Origin: Candidatus Hodarchaeota archaeon
Lineage (GTDB): Archaea > Asgardarchaeota > Heimdallarchaeia > Hodarchaeales > Hodarchaeaceae
NCBI GenBank assembly: GCA_016839625.1
Contig: JAEOTY010000334.1
Span: forward strand, 1 to 41,253
Length of the DNA stretch: 41,253 nt
Direction of reading: 5' to 3'
In this document: in pieces, positions 28,013 through 38,900 of the stretch
Numbering within the stretch: the stretch's first letter is position 1
Layout of the letters: every line of letters begins with the position of its first letter
Notes under the pieces: model-generated
Told to the model about the DNA's origin: nothing
Databases searched by the model: none
The model's input: the letters and a program-made list of their open reading frames with translations, nothing else
Program-made: the position numbers and the translations under genes

Positions 28013-28534
28013 TTATTCGTTAATATCTGGAATCGTGAATTCCCATCCGCAATGGAAATCGCGTTCCATCGAATCTGGAGGACAAGCTATTACTTTCGTT
28101 TTAATTCTGGGGTCGATTGTTTCAGCAAAACCACTATATTCTTCAATTCCCACTTCTTTACAAGGAAATAGTGGGAGATTCTTTCTCTCTCGTGCTGACT
28201 GGACGCGGCAAGTCTTCATTATTAGTATTAATTTATTGAAGGAGAGTCTTTTAATCTCCTGGATATTTATTGATGCATATAACCGTAATTGAAGTGCTTG
28301 TTCCAAGCCCTCTAAACCTGAATTTTTTGCGATATTAAATTCCTTCATAATTCGATTGGCTTCAACTACAGTGAAGCGTTTCCATCCTTCTTTGTCAATT
28401 TGGATTGCTTCTTCAAGGCCATGTCTTTTCTCAGCAGCTAGAAACCAACATCCATCGTGAGCTAGCCAATTCTTGGCATACATCCTGATTATCCTGATCA
28501 ATTCTGATTTATCTAGATCTTCAAGTTGCATCAT
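28013..28534 (-). CDS. DUF6125-like hypothetical protein
   Basis: NWLAHDGCWFLAAEKRHGLEEAIQIDKEGWKRFTVVEANRIMKEFNI resembles DUF6125. Track start is 28582; the ATG at 28534 (MMQLEDL) fits operon spacing better. Confidence 0.6.
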   Translation of the reverse strand: MMQLEDLDKSELIRIIRMYAKNWLAHDGCWFLAAEKRHGLEEAIQIDKEGWKRFTVVEANRIMKEFNIAKNSGLEGLEQALQLRLYASINIQEIKRLSFNKLILIMKTCRVQSARERKNLPLFPCKEVGIEEYSGFAETIDPRIKTKVIACPPDSMERDFHCGWEFTIPDINE

Positions 28535-29249
28535 CTTTATCTCCATGTTCGGGGTGAAATTTAGCGTCAAGCAGTTTCTCAATTTCAGTTTCTAGTGCAT
28601 CTAAGGAGTAACCTTCGTTTCTAAGAGTCAAATCAAAGTACTTTTTATCTCGGAAAGATACTCCGTAAATCTGTTCCAAACGTTCTCCATCAGTTTTATC
28701 TCGTGATTGGATTCTATTAATCAATTCTTCTTCATTCATTCCGAATTCAGATCTATTAGGATCGCGAGAGATTCGATGGGCTATTACACGTGCTGCTACT
28801 TCTAACCATATGGTGATTCCATTGGATCCAATAGCAAAAGGGGCCATTCTTCCTATAAAAATTCCCCCTTCTAGTAGAGCAGTTTTAAGTGCGTTTTTTT
28901 CAATTTCAATATCAACTTTAACTGCAAACTCCCTATCTTTAGTTGTTTGAACGTGTTTCATGAATTCATCCAAATTCTTTTCTTCCCATCCTGATTCAAT
29001 GGCGATTTTTCGTACAAAATCACCTGCACCGATGATTTTCAGGGAAATTTGACTTTTTAATTCGAAATATTCCTGTACAAATCTTGCTACAGTATCTTTC
29101 CCTGTTCCTGAGAATCCTCCTATTGCTATTATTGGATTTGTCCGTTTTTCAATTGTTGTTGAGAATTCTTTTAGGAGATTTTTCTCGAACTCTCGAAGAC
29201 AGGGAAGATATGTGCCCATAGGATTAACCAACTTCTTCTCAATAGACAA
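28521..29249 (-). CDS. Cytidylate-kinase-like (AAA/P-loop nucleoside monophosphate kinase) protein
   Basis: P-loop GGFSGTGKDTVAR, then GAGDFVRKIA, GRMAPFAIGSNGITIWLEVAARVIAHRISRDPN and RIQSRDKTDGERLEQIYGV, as in archaeal Cmk-like proteins. Confidence 0.8.
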   Translation of the reverse strand: MSIEKKLVNPMGTYLPCLREFEKNLLKEFSTTIEKRTNPIIAIGGFSGTGKDTVARFVQEYFELKSQISLKIIGAGDFVRKIAIESGWEEKNLDEFMKHVQTTKDREFAVKVDIEIEKNALKTALLEGGIFIGRMAPFAIGSNGITIWLEVAARVIAHRISRDPNRSEFGMNEEELINRIQSRDKTDGERLEQIYGVSFRDKKYFDLTLRNEGYSLDALETEIEKLLDAKFHPEHGDKDDAT

Positions 29250-29537
29250 TAGTGATATAATATGATTTATGATCTTGAAAAGGAGGTTTCTCTATTCCAT
29301 ATTCAAGTTTCATGAAATTGGATAGATGAAATGGAGATCTCTTCTCGGATTCAAATATATTCTGTATCATTTTCGATTGTGATTAAAATAATATGTATAA
29401 AAAGTATGAACGATGAGAAAGAATTAGCACGCTGAACTCTGCTGTTAAAAGAAGTTTTTGTCATTTAATTTCAGATGACTCCGAAAAAGTAAACTATTTA
29501 AGTAAAATGGTAGATTTACCTGAATATAATCGGATAA

Positions 29538-30965
29538 ATGAGTTCTAATAAGTTGGATAGTGAAATGGAATTTTCTATTTTTATTCAGGAACTCCTAAAG
29601 AGTACGTCAACCACAAAACAAGAAGCATTAGCATTAGCTATTGGTTTTAATCCTCAACTAGAAAGGAAATTTAAGTTAAAGTATCTAAGAACGGCTAGAA
29701 AAAGCCAAAACTTGATCATAAAACGGGCAGCGATTTCAGGTCTTGGATTCTCAACACTTAATGATAAAAAAGGGGGGAAAGATCAGAAAAAAACCTTAGA
29801 AAAATCTCTGAATGATCCTCTTACAACTGCAAGGATGACTGCAACAATTGCTTTAGCTGCTAATGCCCTTTTCTCTGGTAAAAATGATTTGTTAAAGAAA
29901 AGACATAAGAATTTTCTAAAAAACATTACTAATCAAGACTTCATTGTAAAGCAAGGGTATGCTCTCGCCTTGGGTCTTCTTGCAAAGTTTTCGGAGACAC
30001 AGAAGGATAGTTTCACCACGATTTTAGAAGCCTATGATCCCATAAAAATGATTAATCCAGATTTATATTTAATAGGGCTTACACTAACATCCATTTACAC
30101 TGGGAGAGTGGAGGAAGGATTTGATTTCATTTATGAGATTATTGTTCCCAAATTATTAAATAAAGAGAGTAGACGGTTTGTAGTCATATGTACTGCTTTT
30201 CTCCTTCCTTTGATTAATCCACCAACGAAGCGAGTTGAGATACTAAAAAAAATGATGAAAAAGAAGCTAGAATTTCATTCAAGATTCGGAACGGATTTAG
30301 CGTTAATTCTGACATATTTTTCTCTTCTTCATGAAATCAAAGAACAGAAGAATTTTCTCACTAGATTAACAGAGCTCGAAGAACTAGATACTGACTATAA
30401 TCAGATTCTTACTATTCTAAAAGAGAATAAAAAACTAGTTGATATTTTACGGGGATTGTCACACTGTAACTCTTTAGATATTAAAGCAGCAGGGGTTACT
30501 GCCAGTTTCTTTATCGAATCCGAAGAGAATAAGAGTGATTTGGTATCATTTGTTGAAGAAGGATTTCAGTACCAAGGTTCAGGCTATTTCGATCAGTTTC
30601 TTGTGCTATTAAGGATTTTTACATTCGTTCTCATGAATAAAGAGTATGACCGTGCAAATGATTTCAAGCGTTTCTTCCAATCACATGATCAACGAATAAA
30701 GCGGTTTGCAGGTCTTTCTTATGCTTGTCTTAAAGCCTCAAAAGAAGAATTTCAAGAGGTTTATGATATACTGACCTCAGAACAAGATGAAAACATCCAT
30801 TGGGGATTACTTGTAGGTATTTCTATGTATGATAGCCTTGGCCAACATACCTTTGAAGATCAATTGAGGCTTGGACTTTTATTGTTATGTCTAGGAATAA
30901 ACGATATTGGAACTTTATTATTGATTTCTCAAGCCATGACTTCAAAATTCTATCAAATTTGTTAG
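29538..30965 (+). CDS. Alpha-solenoid protein (HEAT/PC-repeat-like), 475 aa
   Basis: Repeated helix-pair units with small-residue motifs: IIKRAAISGLGFS, TARMTATIALAANALF, VKQGYALALGLLAKF, YLIGLTLTSIYTGRVEEGF, QRIKRFAGLSYACLKASKEEF, HWGLLVGISMYDSLG. Confidence 0.6.
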   Translation: MSSNKLDSEMEFSIFIQELLKSTSTTKQEALALAIGFNPQLERKFKLKYLRTARKSQNLIIKRAAISGLGFSTLNDKKGGKDQKKTLEKSLNDPLTTARMTATIALAANALFSGKNDLLKKRHKNFLKNITNQDFIVKQGYALALGLLAKFSETQKDSFTTILEAYDPIKMINPDLYLIGLTLTSIYTGRVEEGFDFIYEIIVPKLLNKESRRFVVICTAFLLPLINPPTKRVEILKKMMKKKLEFHSRFGTDLALILTYFSLLHEIKEQKNFLTRLTELEELDTDYNQILTILKENKKLVDILRGLSHCNSLDIKAAGVTASFFIESEENKSDLVSFVEEGFQYQGSGYFDQFLVLLRIFTFVLMNKEYDRANDFKRFFQSHDQRIKRFAGLSYACLKASKEEFQEVYDILTSEQDENIHWGLLVGISMYDSLGQHTFEDQLRLGLLLLCLGINDIGTLLLISQAMTSKFYQIC

Positions 30966-30969
30966 AAAT

Positions 30970-32442
30970 TCACAATCGCTGTCGCCATTGATAATAATTA
31001 ACCATGTAACGGAATGCTAGAACCATTCTTTCAGGACTGGGGAAGATCGGATAATTTTGTGATTCGAGATACTCTATTGAAGGTGAATTATAAGCTGTCA
31101 ATAAGGTTGTTATTAGAATGGGCTTGTTATAACTCTTAGAAAGCTTAAGAATGTCCTTGAAGAGGTTAACCTCCATCTCGGAGATAAAATCAAGCTGAGG
31201 TTTATGTTCTTCAATGATTAGAGGGGATTCCTTGTACAAATTGGCAAGATAGGATATCCCTCCAACTCCTAGTAGGAAAATAGCTTCAACTGCTGGCATT
31301 TTTTGGAAAATTATTTTAATAATATCTAATAAAATGCTCAAATTAAGTTCTGCAACTGTATCAATCGGGTTTCCTTTAGACCAATATGGCGGCAAAAGCT
31401 TATCAATGCTATCATACGCGTCTTTATTTAGGGGTAATAAGTTAACTCCATATTTAGAACATGCATCGGCAGCCATTACTCCCCATCCCCCACCTCGTGT
31501 TAGAATAACAACTTTACCTCTGGGAAATTCACATTCTGACCATTGTATAAAAGCTAAGACCAAGTCAAACATCTCCTCTAGTGATCTAACTATTATCGCT
31601 CCAGATTTTGCGAGAATGTTACTAAAAACGAGATCATCCCCTGCTATAGCCCCTGTGTGAGAAAGCGCTGCTTGACGGCCTGCTTTTGACCCTCCTGCTT
31701 TAAGAATGATTATTGGCTTTTTTTTGGATATTTTTTTTACCAATTTTACAAAACGACGAGCGTCTTGGATCCCTTCAACATAAAGACCAAGAACTTTAGA
31801 TCTTTCATCATGTTTTCCAAAATATTCTAGATAATCACTCATGTTTAAATCGGCCATATTTCCAGCGGATACATATGCATTAAGTCCTATACCTCGGTGG
31901 GAGGCAACTGAAATACCAATTGTGCCGATATTTCCTGATTGAGAAATGAAGGTCATACCACCCTGTTTCAGACCCACGACGGGCCACATTACAGCAGTTA
32001 ATCCCACACGCGTCGAAACAATTCCCATACCATTAGGACCAATTAGTCTGATGTCATTTTCACGAACATAGGCGACTACTTTGTCTTCTAGTTTACGCCC
32101 CTCTTCTCCAGATTCCCTAAAACCAGCGGATATAACTACAACGTGATGGACATTTCGTTGAGCTGCTTGTTCAAGAATTGACATGACAAATTCTGCTCTA
32201 ATTATAATTATTATAAGGTCAAGTGTCACATCTTCAGGAATATCAAGTATAGAAGGATATGCTTTATATCCTAGGATTTCTTCTTTCCGTAGATTTACTG
32301 GGAAGAATTTTCCCTGATAATTATTCTGAACAATGTTGGCAGCTACGATGAAACCCCATGAGGACAGTTGATCACTTGCCCCCACTAGTGCTACAGCCTT
32401 AGGGTTAAAGAAAGGTTCCAAATTAAGAGACATTGAGATCAT
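30970..32442 (-). CDS. NDP-forming acyl-CoA synthetase alpha-type protein (CoA-binding + succinyl-CoA-ligase-like domains)
   Basis: FFNPKAVALVGASDQLSSWG, RLIGPNGMGIVST, GGMTFISQSGNIGTIG, KPIIILKAGGSKAGRQAALSHTGAIAGDDLVF (phospho-His loop), VVILTRGGGWGVMAADA. Confidence 0.92.
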   Translation of the reverse strand: MISMSLNLEPFFNPKAVALVGASDQLSSWGFIVAANIVQNNYQGKFFPVNLRKEEILGYKAYPSILDIPEDVTLDLIIIIIRAEFVMSILEQAAQRNVHHVVVISAGFRESGEEGRKLEDKVVAYVRENDIRLIGPNGMGIVSTRVGLTAVMWPVVGLKQGGMTFISQSGNIGTIGISVASHRGIGLNAYVSAGNMADLNMSDYLEYFGKHDERSKVLGLYVEGIQDARRFVKLVKKISKKKPIIILKAGGSKAGRQAALSHTGAIAGDDLVFSNILAKSGAIIVRSLEEMFDLVLAFIQWSECEFPRGKVVILTRGGGWGVMAADACSKYGVNLLPLNKDAYDSIDKLLPPYWSKGNPIDTVAELNLSILLDIIKIIFQKMPAVEAIFLLGVGGISYLANLYKESPLIIEEHKPQLDFISEMEVNLFKDILKLSKSYNKPILITTLLTAYNSPSIEYLESQNYPIFPSPERMVLAFRYMVNYYQWRQRL

Positions 32443-32588
32443 CCGCGTAATTTGAGAGCAAAATGCTATAATTTTCTATTTTCTCTCAAAAGAATACAAT
32501 ACGGATAAATAGGCGCTAATATAATAAAGATTTTTTTCAGAATTGAAAGCAAATCTTTTATGGTTATAAAACAATCACTTTTCAATGG

Positions 32589-33059
32589 GTGAACTTGGTG
32601 CGTCTTCTTGAGTCAAATGAGTTAGAAGAAAATTGGGAAAATATCATCTATCCTCCGAAACAATTGGGAAGAGTTACTCTCGATCTAACCGTTAAAAAGC
32701 TCTTTGCAATCAAAAATCAAAGTCAAGGGGCCCTAGACTTTGGAGGCAGTGAATATCAGCCTGTGGAGCTAGAATCGCTCAAACCAAAGATCGAGGATGA
32801 TCCAAAATATGGTTGGTGGACTCTATCAAGAGGACACTATATAGTTGAATACAATGAGTCTCTAGGTAAGGATTCCTATTTAGCCTTAGTCTATCCTCAC
32901 CAACGTCTTCTTCTAACTGGATGTTTTCATACGCCTTTTATTTGTGAACATTCTGGAGATTCTCCTACAATTCGAGGATTGTTGGTTGTTTATGATGAAG
33001 GAGTCCGAATTAAAGAGAATGCTCGAATATCTAATGCTCTGACTCTTAAAACGGATTAA
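32589..33059 (+). CDS. dCTP deaminase/dUTPase-like fold protein
   Basis: GRVTLDLTVKKLFAI near the N-terminus; WWTLSRGHYIVEYNESL; LALVYPHQRLLLTG; RGLLVVYDEGVRIKENARIS, matching the order of Dcd/dUTPase motifs. TTG or internal start possible. Confidence 0.65.
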   Translation: MNLVRLLESNELEENWENIIYPPKQLGRVTLDLTVKKLFAIKNQSQGALDFGGSEYQPVELESLKPKIEDDPKYGWWTLSRGHYIVEYNESLGKDSYLALVYPHQRLLLTGCFHTPFICEHSGDSPTIRGLLVVYDEGVRIKENARISNALTLKTD

Positions 33060-33117
33060 ATAACCTTTATTCTTTAGATAAAAAATTTAAGTAATACAAT
33101 AAAGAGAGTAAAACTCG

Positions 33118-33729
33118 TTATTTATCCTTACCTTCATCGATTTCTGGAATATCAGTCTGAGCAATACGTTCAAAGAATTTAAGCTCGTTATAATACTTTG
33201 AAACAACAATTTGTCCTCCCTCAAGTTTAAAATAGATTTTTTGCCCTTGAAATATACCATCATTCAAAAAAATGTAACTTGAGTTGTCATTATATAAGGA
33301 ATTAACTACTCTTTCCCTCATAGAGACCAATTGAGACCATATTATTGGCTCTGAGTCAAGAATAGTGAAATTTTCTGCTGGAACAATTTCAAAACCTAAA
33401 AACAAATCGTTTATAATCCATAATGGAATAGCAAATCGCTTATTTTCCCAATAACCGAGGAGAGCTAGGTCAACTCGATCAGATCTGGAGTCAGCTGGAC
33501 AGGGTTGTCGGAGAATGAAACTTATTTCACATTTTTGAAGAAATAATTGTATAAATGACCAGAAAAAGTCTTTAGCTTGTTTTTTATATATTTCCTGTGG
33601 GATCTCAAGAAGACTGGTGAGTGAGGTCCTGAAATCACCAATCTCAAATTCCACATACCATCCCCGATGCCCTAAACCTAAATAATCATGAATCGATTGC
33701 AGTTCGGATTTTTTCTTCATTTTTCTCAT
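33118..33729 (-). CDS. Hypothetical protein (203 aa)
   Basis: Uninterrupted ORF with no competing ORF; no recognised family. Confidence 0.65.
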   Translation of the reverse strand: MRKMKKKSELQSIHDYLGLGHRGWYVEFEIGDFRTSLTSLLEIPQEIYKKQAKDFFWSFIQLFLQKCEISFILRQPCPADSRSDRVDLALLGYWENKRFAIPLWIINDLFLGFEIVPAENFTILDSEPIIWSQLVSMRERVVNSLYNDNSSYIFLNDGIFQGQKIYFKLEGGQIVVSKYYNELKFFERIAQTDIPEIDEGKDK

Positions 33730-33834
33730 CTCTTATCACTTTCACTATTCACTCTCTGAGATCCTTTATATACACCCAAATTTCGAAAATTTTATCTATT
33801 CTAGTATTAAATTTCGTTAAACTGAGGATTGATT

Positions 33835-34623
33835 ATGGAATTGGATGTTAATCGAAAAATTGCCTTAGTTAGTGCTTCTAGCACGGGCTTAGGAAAAGCT
33901 GTTGCTATAAATCTAGCGAAAGAAGGAGCAAATATCATTATATGCTCAAGAGACTCGGAAAAGCTAGAAATCGTAAAGGAAGAGATTCAAAGGATGGGTA
34001 GGAAAGTTATTGCTATTCCAACAGATCTCACACAATATTCGCAAGTACAAGAGTTAGTGAAGAAGAGCATTGATTTTTTTGGTAGAATTGACATTTTAGT
34101 AACCAATTGTGGAGGTCCTCCGTCTGGTGAGTTTTTAGATTTTACTGTCTTGGATTGGAAAAAAGCAATTGATTTGAATCTCATGAGCACAATTTACCTT
34201 TGTAAGGAAATTATTCCACATATGATAAAGCAGCAGTACGGCCGGATAATTATGATAACTAGTGTTAGTGTAAAACAACCAATTCAAGGTCTCATTCTTT
34301 CTAATGTCTCTCGTGCTGGGGTTGCTGGTTTAGCAAAAAGTCTAAGTAATGAGTTTGGAAAAGATAACATCTTGGTGAATATTGTTTGTCCTGGGTATAC
34401 ACAAACGAAACGTGTTGAAGAACTTGCAGAGAGTCTATCGATTAAACAAGGATTGAAAACCGAAGAGATAATACAAGAGTGGGAAAAGAAAAACGCTCTG
34501 GGACGTCTGGCTAAACCAGAAGAATTTGCAAATGTTGTTGTGTTTCTCGCTTCAGAGCGAGCTAGCCATGTGACGGGAGTCGCACTTCAGATAGACGGTG
34601 GCCTGGTCAAATCTCTTCTATGA
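33835..34623 (+). CDS. Short-chain dehydrogenase/reductase (SDR)
   Basis: ALVSASSTGLGKAVAINLAKEGANIIICSR, DILVTNCGGPPSG, GRIIMITSVSVKQP, SRAGVAGLAKSLSNEFGKDNILVNIVCPGYTQT; C-terminal VTGVALQIDGG. Confidence 0.92.
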   Translation: MELDVNRKIALVSASSTGLGKAVAINLAKEGANIIICSRDSEKLEIVKEEIQRMGRKVIAIPTDLTQYSQVQELVKKSIDFFGRIDILVTNCGGPPSGEFLDFTVLDWKKAIDLNLMSTIYLCKEIIPHMIKQQYGRIIMITSVSVKQPIQGLILSNVSRAGVAGLAKSLSNEFGKDNILVNIVCPGYTQTKRVEELAESLSIKQGLKTEEIIQEWEKKNALGRLAKPEEFANVVVFLASERASHVTGVALQIDGGLVKSLL

Positions 34624-34655
34624 GTTACTCTTGAAACAAGATTAGTGTACTCTTA

Positions 34656-35777
34656 CTATTTACGATTTCTCCGATATCTTTTGATAACAAATAGACTCAT
34701 AACTGCTGCTATGAATGATAAAGGTGTGGAGGATTGTTTAGGCATGAGAAGTACATCGTTGGCGGAAATTACGGTGTATTTTCTATATGAAGAGAAAAAT
34801 AAAGTTGAATCACTGTTATAATATTCTCTATCTGAGGTAGTTTTTAGCGTAATACCTGAATACTTACTTTTCCAGATGTAATAATCAGCTTTTATCGTAT
34901 ACGTATCATCCTCAATTTCAGTTCTTTCATAGTCTGTAATCTCCAGTACCCAACAAGGAATCTCCGTGGTCTCATTGTTATAAGTTATAATTACTTCCTC
35001 ATCACGAATAATTGTGAGGTACACTTCCCTTTCATCGATTTCAAAAAGCACTTTATCATCAATTTTCCAATCTGAGGTATCCATACCTAGTGTAGTAAAT
35101 TTTTCCCCTTCTATTTCCTCAAGGGTTGAAGGATTGACTACAACGGCTCCTATTGAAGATCTCTCTGCTATTTTTGCATTTAACTGATACTGGAGAATTA
35201 CATTTCCAGAATTGTAGTCTGGGTTATTCCACCAAACGAAGTAATAATTGTCCGCTGTAGTTATGTTAATTGTTCCATTTACAGGAATTTCCGTATGTAG
35301 GAATTCAATGCTTTGAGCTTGTCCTGAGGTATTCCCTCCAAACCACGATGTGAACTGGTTTTCATTGAGAACAAGAAAGTCAACCGAACCATTAGAGACA
35401 TTAAAATCGTAGATAACGGCATCTCCTTTTTCCAACTCGTAATCAACGTAAATAAGGAATCTTAAGCCTATTGGCGAGTTACCTTCCGAAAGTAAAAATT
35501 CTTGAGCAGGAGACTTAATAGTATAGTTATAAATTAAATCTCCCGATGGTGAACTCCCGTTGTAAGAGTAGACTCCATCATTTGTATAATCATAATCATA
35601 AGTGGTTCCAGGATAATCAGCACTGACATATTCTTCAAAAACAATTTTTCCCCCCTTCTCCCAATAAGATTCGATAGTAAAATCATATCCTACCCCTCTA
35701 GAACTCAAGATAATGACGTAAATTAGACACAAAATGCCTAAAACTTGAATTACTCTTTTTTTTGTCATAATAATCAC
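34656..35777 (-). CDS. Secreted/surface-anchored protein with N-terminal signal and C-terminal TM+Arg tail
   Basis: N-terminal MTKKRVIQVLGILCLIYVIILSSRGVG; C-terminal STPLSFIAAVMSLFVIKRYRRNRK; beta-rich N-glycosylation-sequon-rich middle. ATG candidates at 35777 and 35768. Confidence 0.72.
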   Translation of the reverse strand: MIIMTKKRVIQVLGILCLIYVIILSSRGVGYDFTIESYWEKGGKIVFEEYVSADYPGTTYDYDYTNDGVYSYNGSSPSGDLIYNYTIKSPAQEFLLSEGNSPIGLRFLIYVDYELEKGDAVIYDFNVSNGSVDFLVLNENQFTSWFGGNTSGQAQSIEFLHTEIPVNGTINITTADNYYFVWWNNPDYNSGNVILQYQLNAKIAERSSIGAVVVNPSTLEEIEGEKFTTLGMDTSDWKIDDKVLFEIDEREVYLTIIRDEEVIITYNNETTEIPCWVLEITDYERTEIEDDTYTIKADYYIWKSKYSGITLKTTSDREYYNSDSTLFFSSYRKYTVISANDVLLMPKQSSTPLSFIAAVMSLFVIKRYRRNRK

Positions 35778-35963
35778 TGATCAATTTTGTTGTGATTGAA
35801 TATGTGACATTCCTGTCTATAAATTCCAAATATTTAATCAATAAGGTGGTTTTTTCCAAACTTTTTTAATGATTGTTTAGGAATAGCATTTAAGTATCTA
35901 GGATTAACGAGGAAGGTCATTCTTCTGATAAATTACAATAAATACATTAGGGCATTTTCTTTT

Positions 35964-38900
35964 TTGTGTTTATGTATTATTTTGTCTCATATCGCTGTAA
36001 AAATCGTTATCTGCCAAAAACAAACATTACCTCCCTCTGGATTAACAATAGATCAAGAGAAAGCTTTTAAGAAGCAGGTATCTAGAACAACTGACTATAT
36101 TCATGAAGATGGCGCCTGGCGTTATGATACAGAATATGATGGAGGGAAAACATTTGATAGATTCCTCGGTACTTCTACTGGAAAGCGTATCCCTGTTTCT
36201 AGATCTTTAGTAGAACTTAGACATACAACACCTAAAGCTCTATGGGGTAGTGTGCCAGTTAGGCTAATCTTATCTTTTAATTCACTTGAAGAGATGTCTT
36301 TAGCTTCCATTTCCAGTTTCAAACCAGAAAAAATGCAGGTTTTGCCAATCACTATAATTGATACAACACTCCAACGTATTAATGACATTGAATCAATTCC
36401 TGGTTTAACTGGAGTATATTTAGATGAGAATATCCCGTTCATTGAGGAAGATTGGATATCATCAACAACACAAGAGGAGGGAATTTTTACTTACCCTGTT
36501 GAGGAAATAGTAGGCGCTCGTCATTTACAAAATCTTGGTGTAAATGGAACAGGTGTCACTATTGCAATTCTTGATACAGGAATTGACAAGAATCATCCTG
36601 ATTTAGATGATATTGATAACGATGATTCTACAAATGATCCGAAAGTCATCCTAGAGGCCTCTTTTATTGATTTTAACGAAGATGGATTAAATGATACAAG
36701 TCCCATGGATGATTATTTTCATGGTACTCATGTAGCAGGCATTGCTGCGGGGAATGGCTTTCTAAAAGGTGTTGCACCTGGGGCTTTTCTAATGAACGGA
36801 AAAGTACTAGATAAGACAGTCGGAGGGTATACTAGCTGGATTGTCAAAGGAATAGATTGGGCGGTTTTAAATGGAGCTGATATTATTTCAATGTCCCTTG
36901 GTGGGTTACCAGGAAGTATTTCCCCTCTTTTTGAGGAAGCAATAAACGCAGCTTGGGAAAATGGTACTCTCATAATTACTTCTGCTGGGAACAGTGGCCC
37001 AAGACCAAGTAGTATTTCAAGTCCTGGTTCAGAATCACGAGCAATTACTGTGGGTGCTTCAAATGTATATAATGATGTAGCGTTCTTTTCAAGTAGGGGT
37101 CCTTCCCCAAATGGTGTCGTAGACCCTGATATAGTTGCACCAGGGAGAGGGATCCTTTCGTTAGATCTCGGAGACCAATATGCTATTGCTAGTGGAACCT
37201 CAATGTCTGCCCCCGTAGTTGCGGGTGTTGCAGCACTTCTCCTGTCAGGTAAACCTGGAGCTAATCCAGACGAAATTAGGAGTGCAATTTTGAGTACAGC
37301 ATCTGATATGGGTAGACATGTATTTAGTCAAGGAGCAGGGTTAGTGAATGCTACTGCAGCGCTTGCTTACCTTCAATCACCATCAGTGTTCGCCTATCCT
37401 TCTTTTTCTGATTCTTCTCCCTTGGTTCTTAGTCCTGGGGAGATTTTTGAATATCAATTTGATGTGTTCCTAAATCAATCATTGAGTTCTCTTTCTATTT
37501 CCTTATCACCTCAACTTGAACCTCACGTAAATGTATCGATATTAGATCCAAATCATCAGGGTTGGGTTAGAGCAAGAATACAAGTTGGCATGCCTGAAAA
37601 CACTTCTAGTGGAATCATCACAGTAAAAAATGGTTCGACTACTTATTACGAGGTTGAACTTTTCCTTCAACCTGATAAGATTGCCAATGATGCTGAGAGT
37701 GGAACAGATGCAGGTGATACTTTTGCTGGAGCAATTCCCATTACTATTGGTATCCCAATTACTGGAGAGGTTCTTGACTGGGATCGTGACATTTATTCGT
37801 TTCCAGTTATAAAGGATCAAGCATATTCAATAGAATTAACTAACCTCACTGGAACGTCAGACATCTTCATCACAGATGAGAATGGAACTATATTTAACGT
37901 GAGTTTCAACGTAGGTCCTCCTCCTGAAAAAATTATGTTTGTTGCTACGAGTACTGGTGACTATTTTGTAAGAATAGAGGATCAGACCCCCGGAAAATAT
38001 ACACTTCTTGTTGGAGAAACAGATGAGGAAGAATACTTATTAACCCAACCCGCATATTTGACTGGAAAAATGGGGAGTAGTACTAATGATATCGATTCTG
38101 ACGGATTGTTTGACGAATTAAAATTCTCAATTGAGGCCAACGTCTCAATCGCTGGAAAATACGATTTCTGGTACTCAATTGCTCAGGCTCGTTCTACCTT
38201 CCGTCTTGGATTGTACGTATTCATGTGGGACTGGCTTAATTTAACTCTTACCGAAGGAGTTCAAAATTTGACAATTGCTATTCCAGGTGATATATTAGAA
38301 TCAACTGGATATAATGGCTCTTACATTATAAACGAATTAGCATTCGGAAAGAATGATTTTTCATTGTTATTATATTACGATTCAGAGATTTTTCAGTCAC
38401 CTAGTTACAATCATACATCATTTGACCCACTAGATAACCGCCTAACCTCCTATAATATTGGTGAGGGGGATATTGATGGAGATGGCGTTCCTGAAAATAT
38501 CAAAATTGAACTTAAGTTTGAGTTCTCAACAACGGGGGTATATGAAGTTGGCATTCCAATCTTTAATGAGAATCAAAACGAAATTCTTGCCTTCAATACT
38601 TCAACTTTTGTTGTCTCCCAACCAGGCTCAACATCAGTATCAATTGAGTTTATGGCTCAAAAATTTGAAAAGAAATTTGACCTTATCTTATTTGGGATAG
38701 TTGGGTCGTGGTTTAGGTATTCAATCCCAGTCTTCAGTAGAATAACCAAGGAAACACTAACAAATTTTGAACCTATTATTGATTATACGATAATTGACCA
38801 ACCTGTAGATTCTGATAGCAATAGAAAATATGATACAATTCGGTTCACATATAGTATTAAATCCAAGATAAAGACCGATGCCGTTCTTTTTACAGGCCAT

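Noticed and set aside
36122-36973. Minus-strand ORFs (106 and 81 aa) within the subtilase
   Set aside because: Antisense shadows of the conserved peptidase domain.
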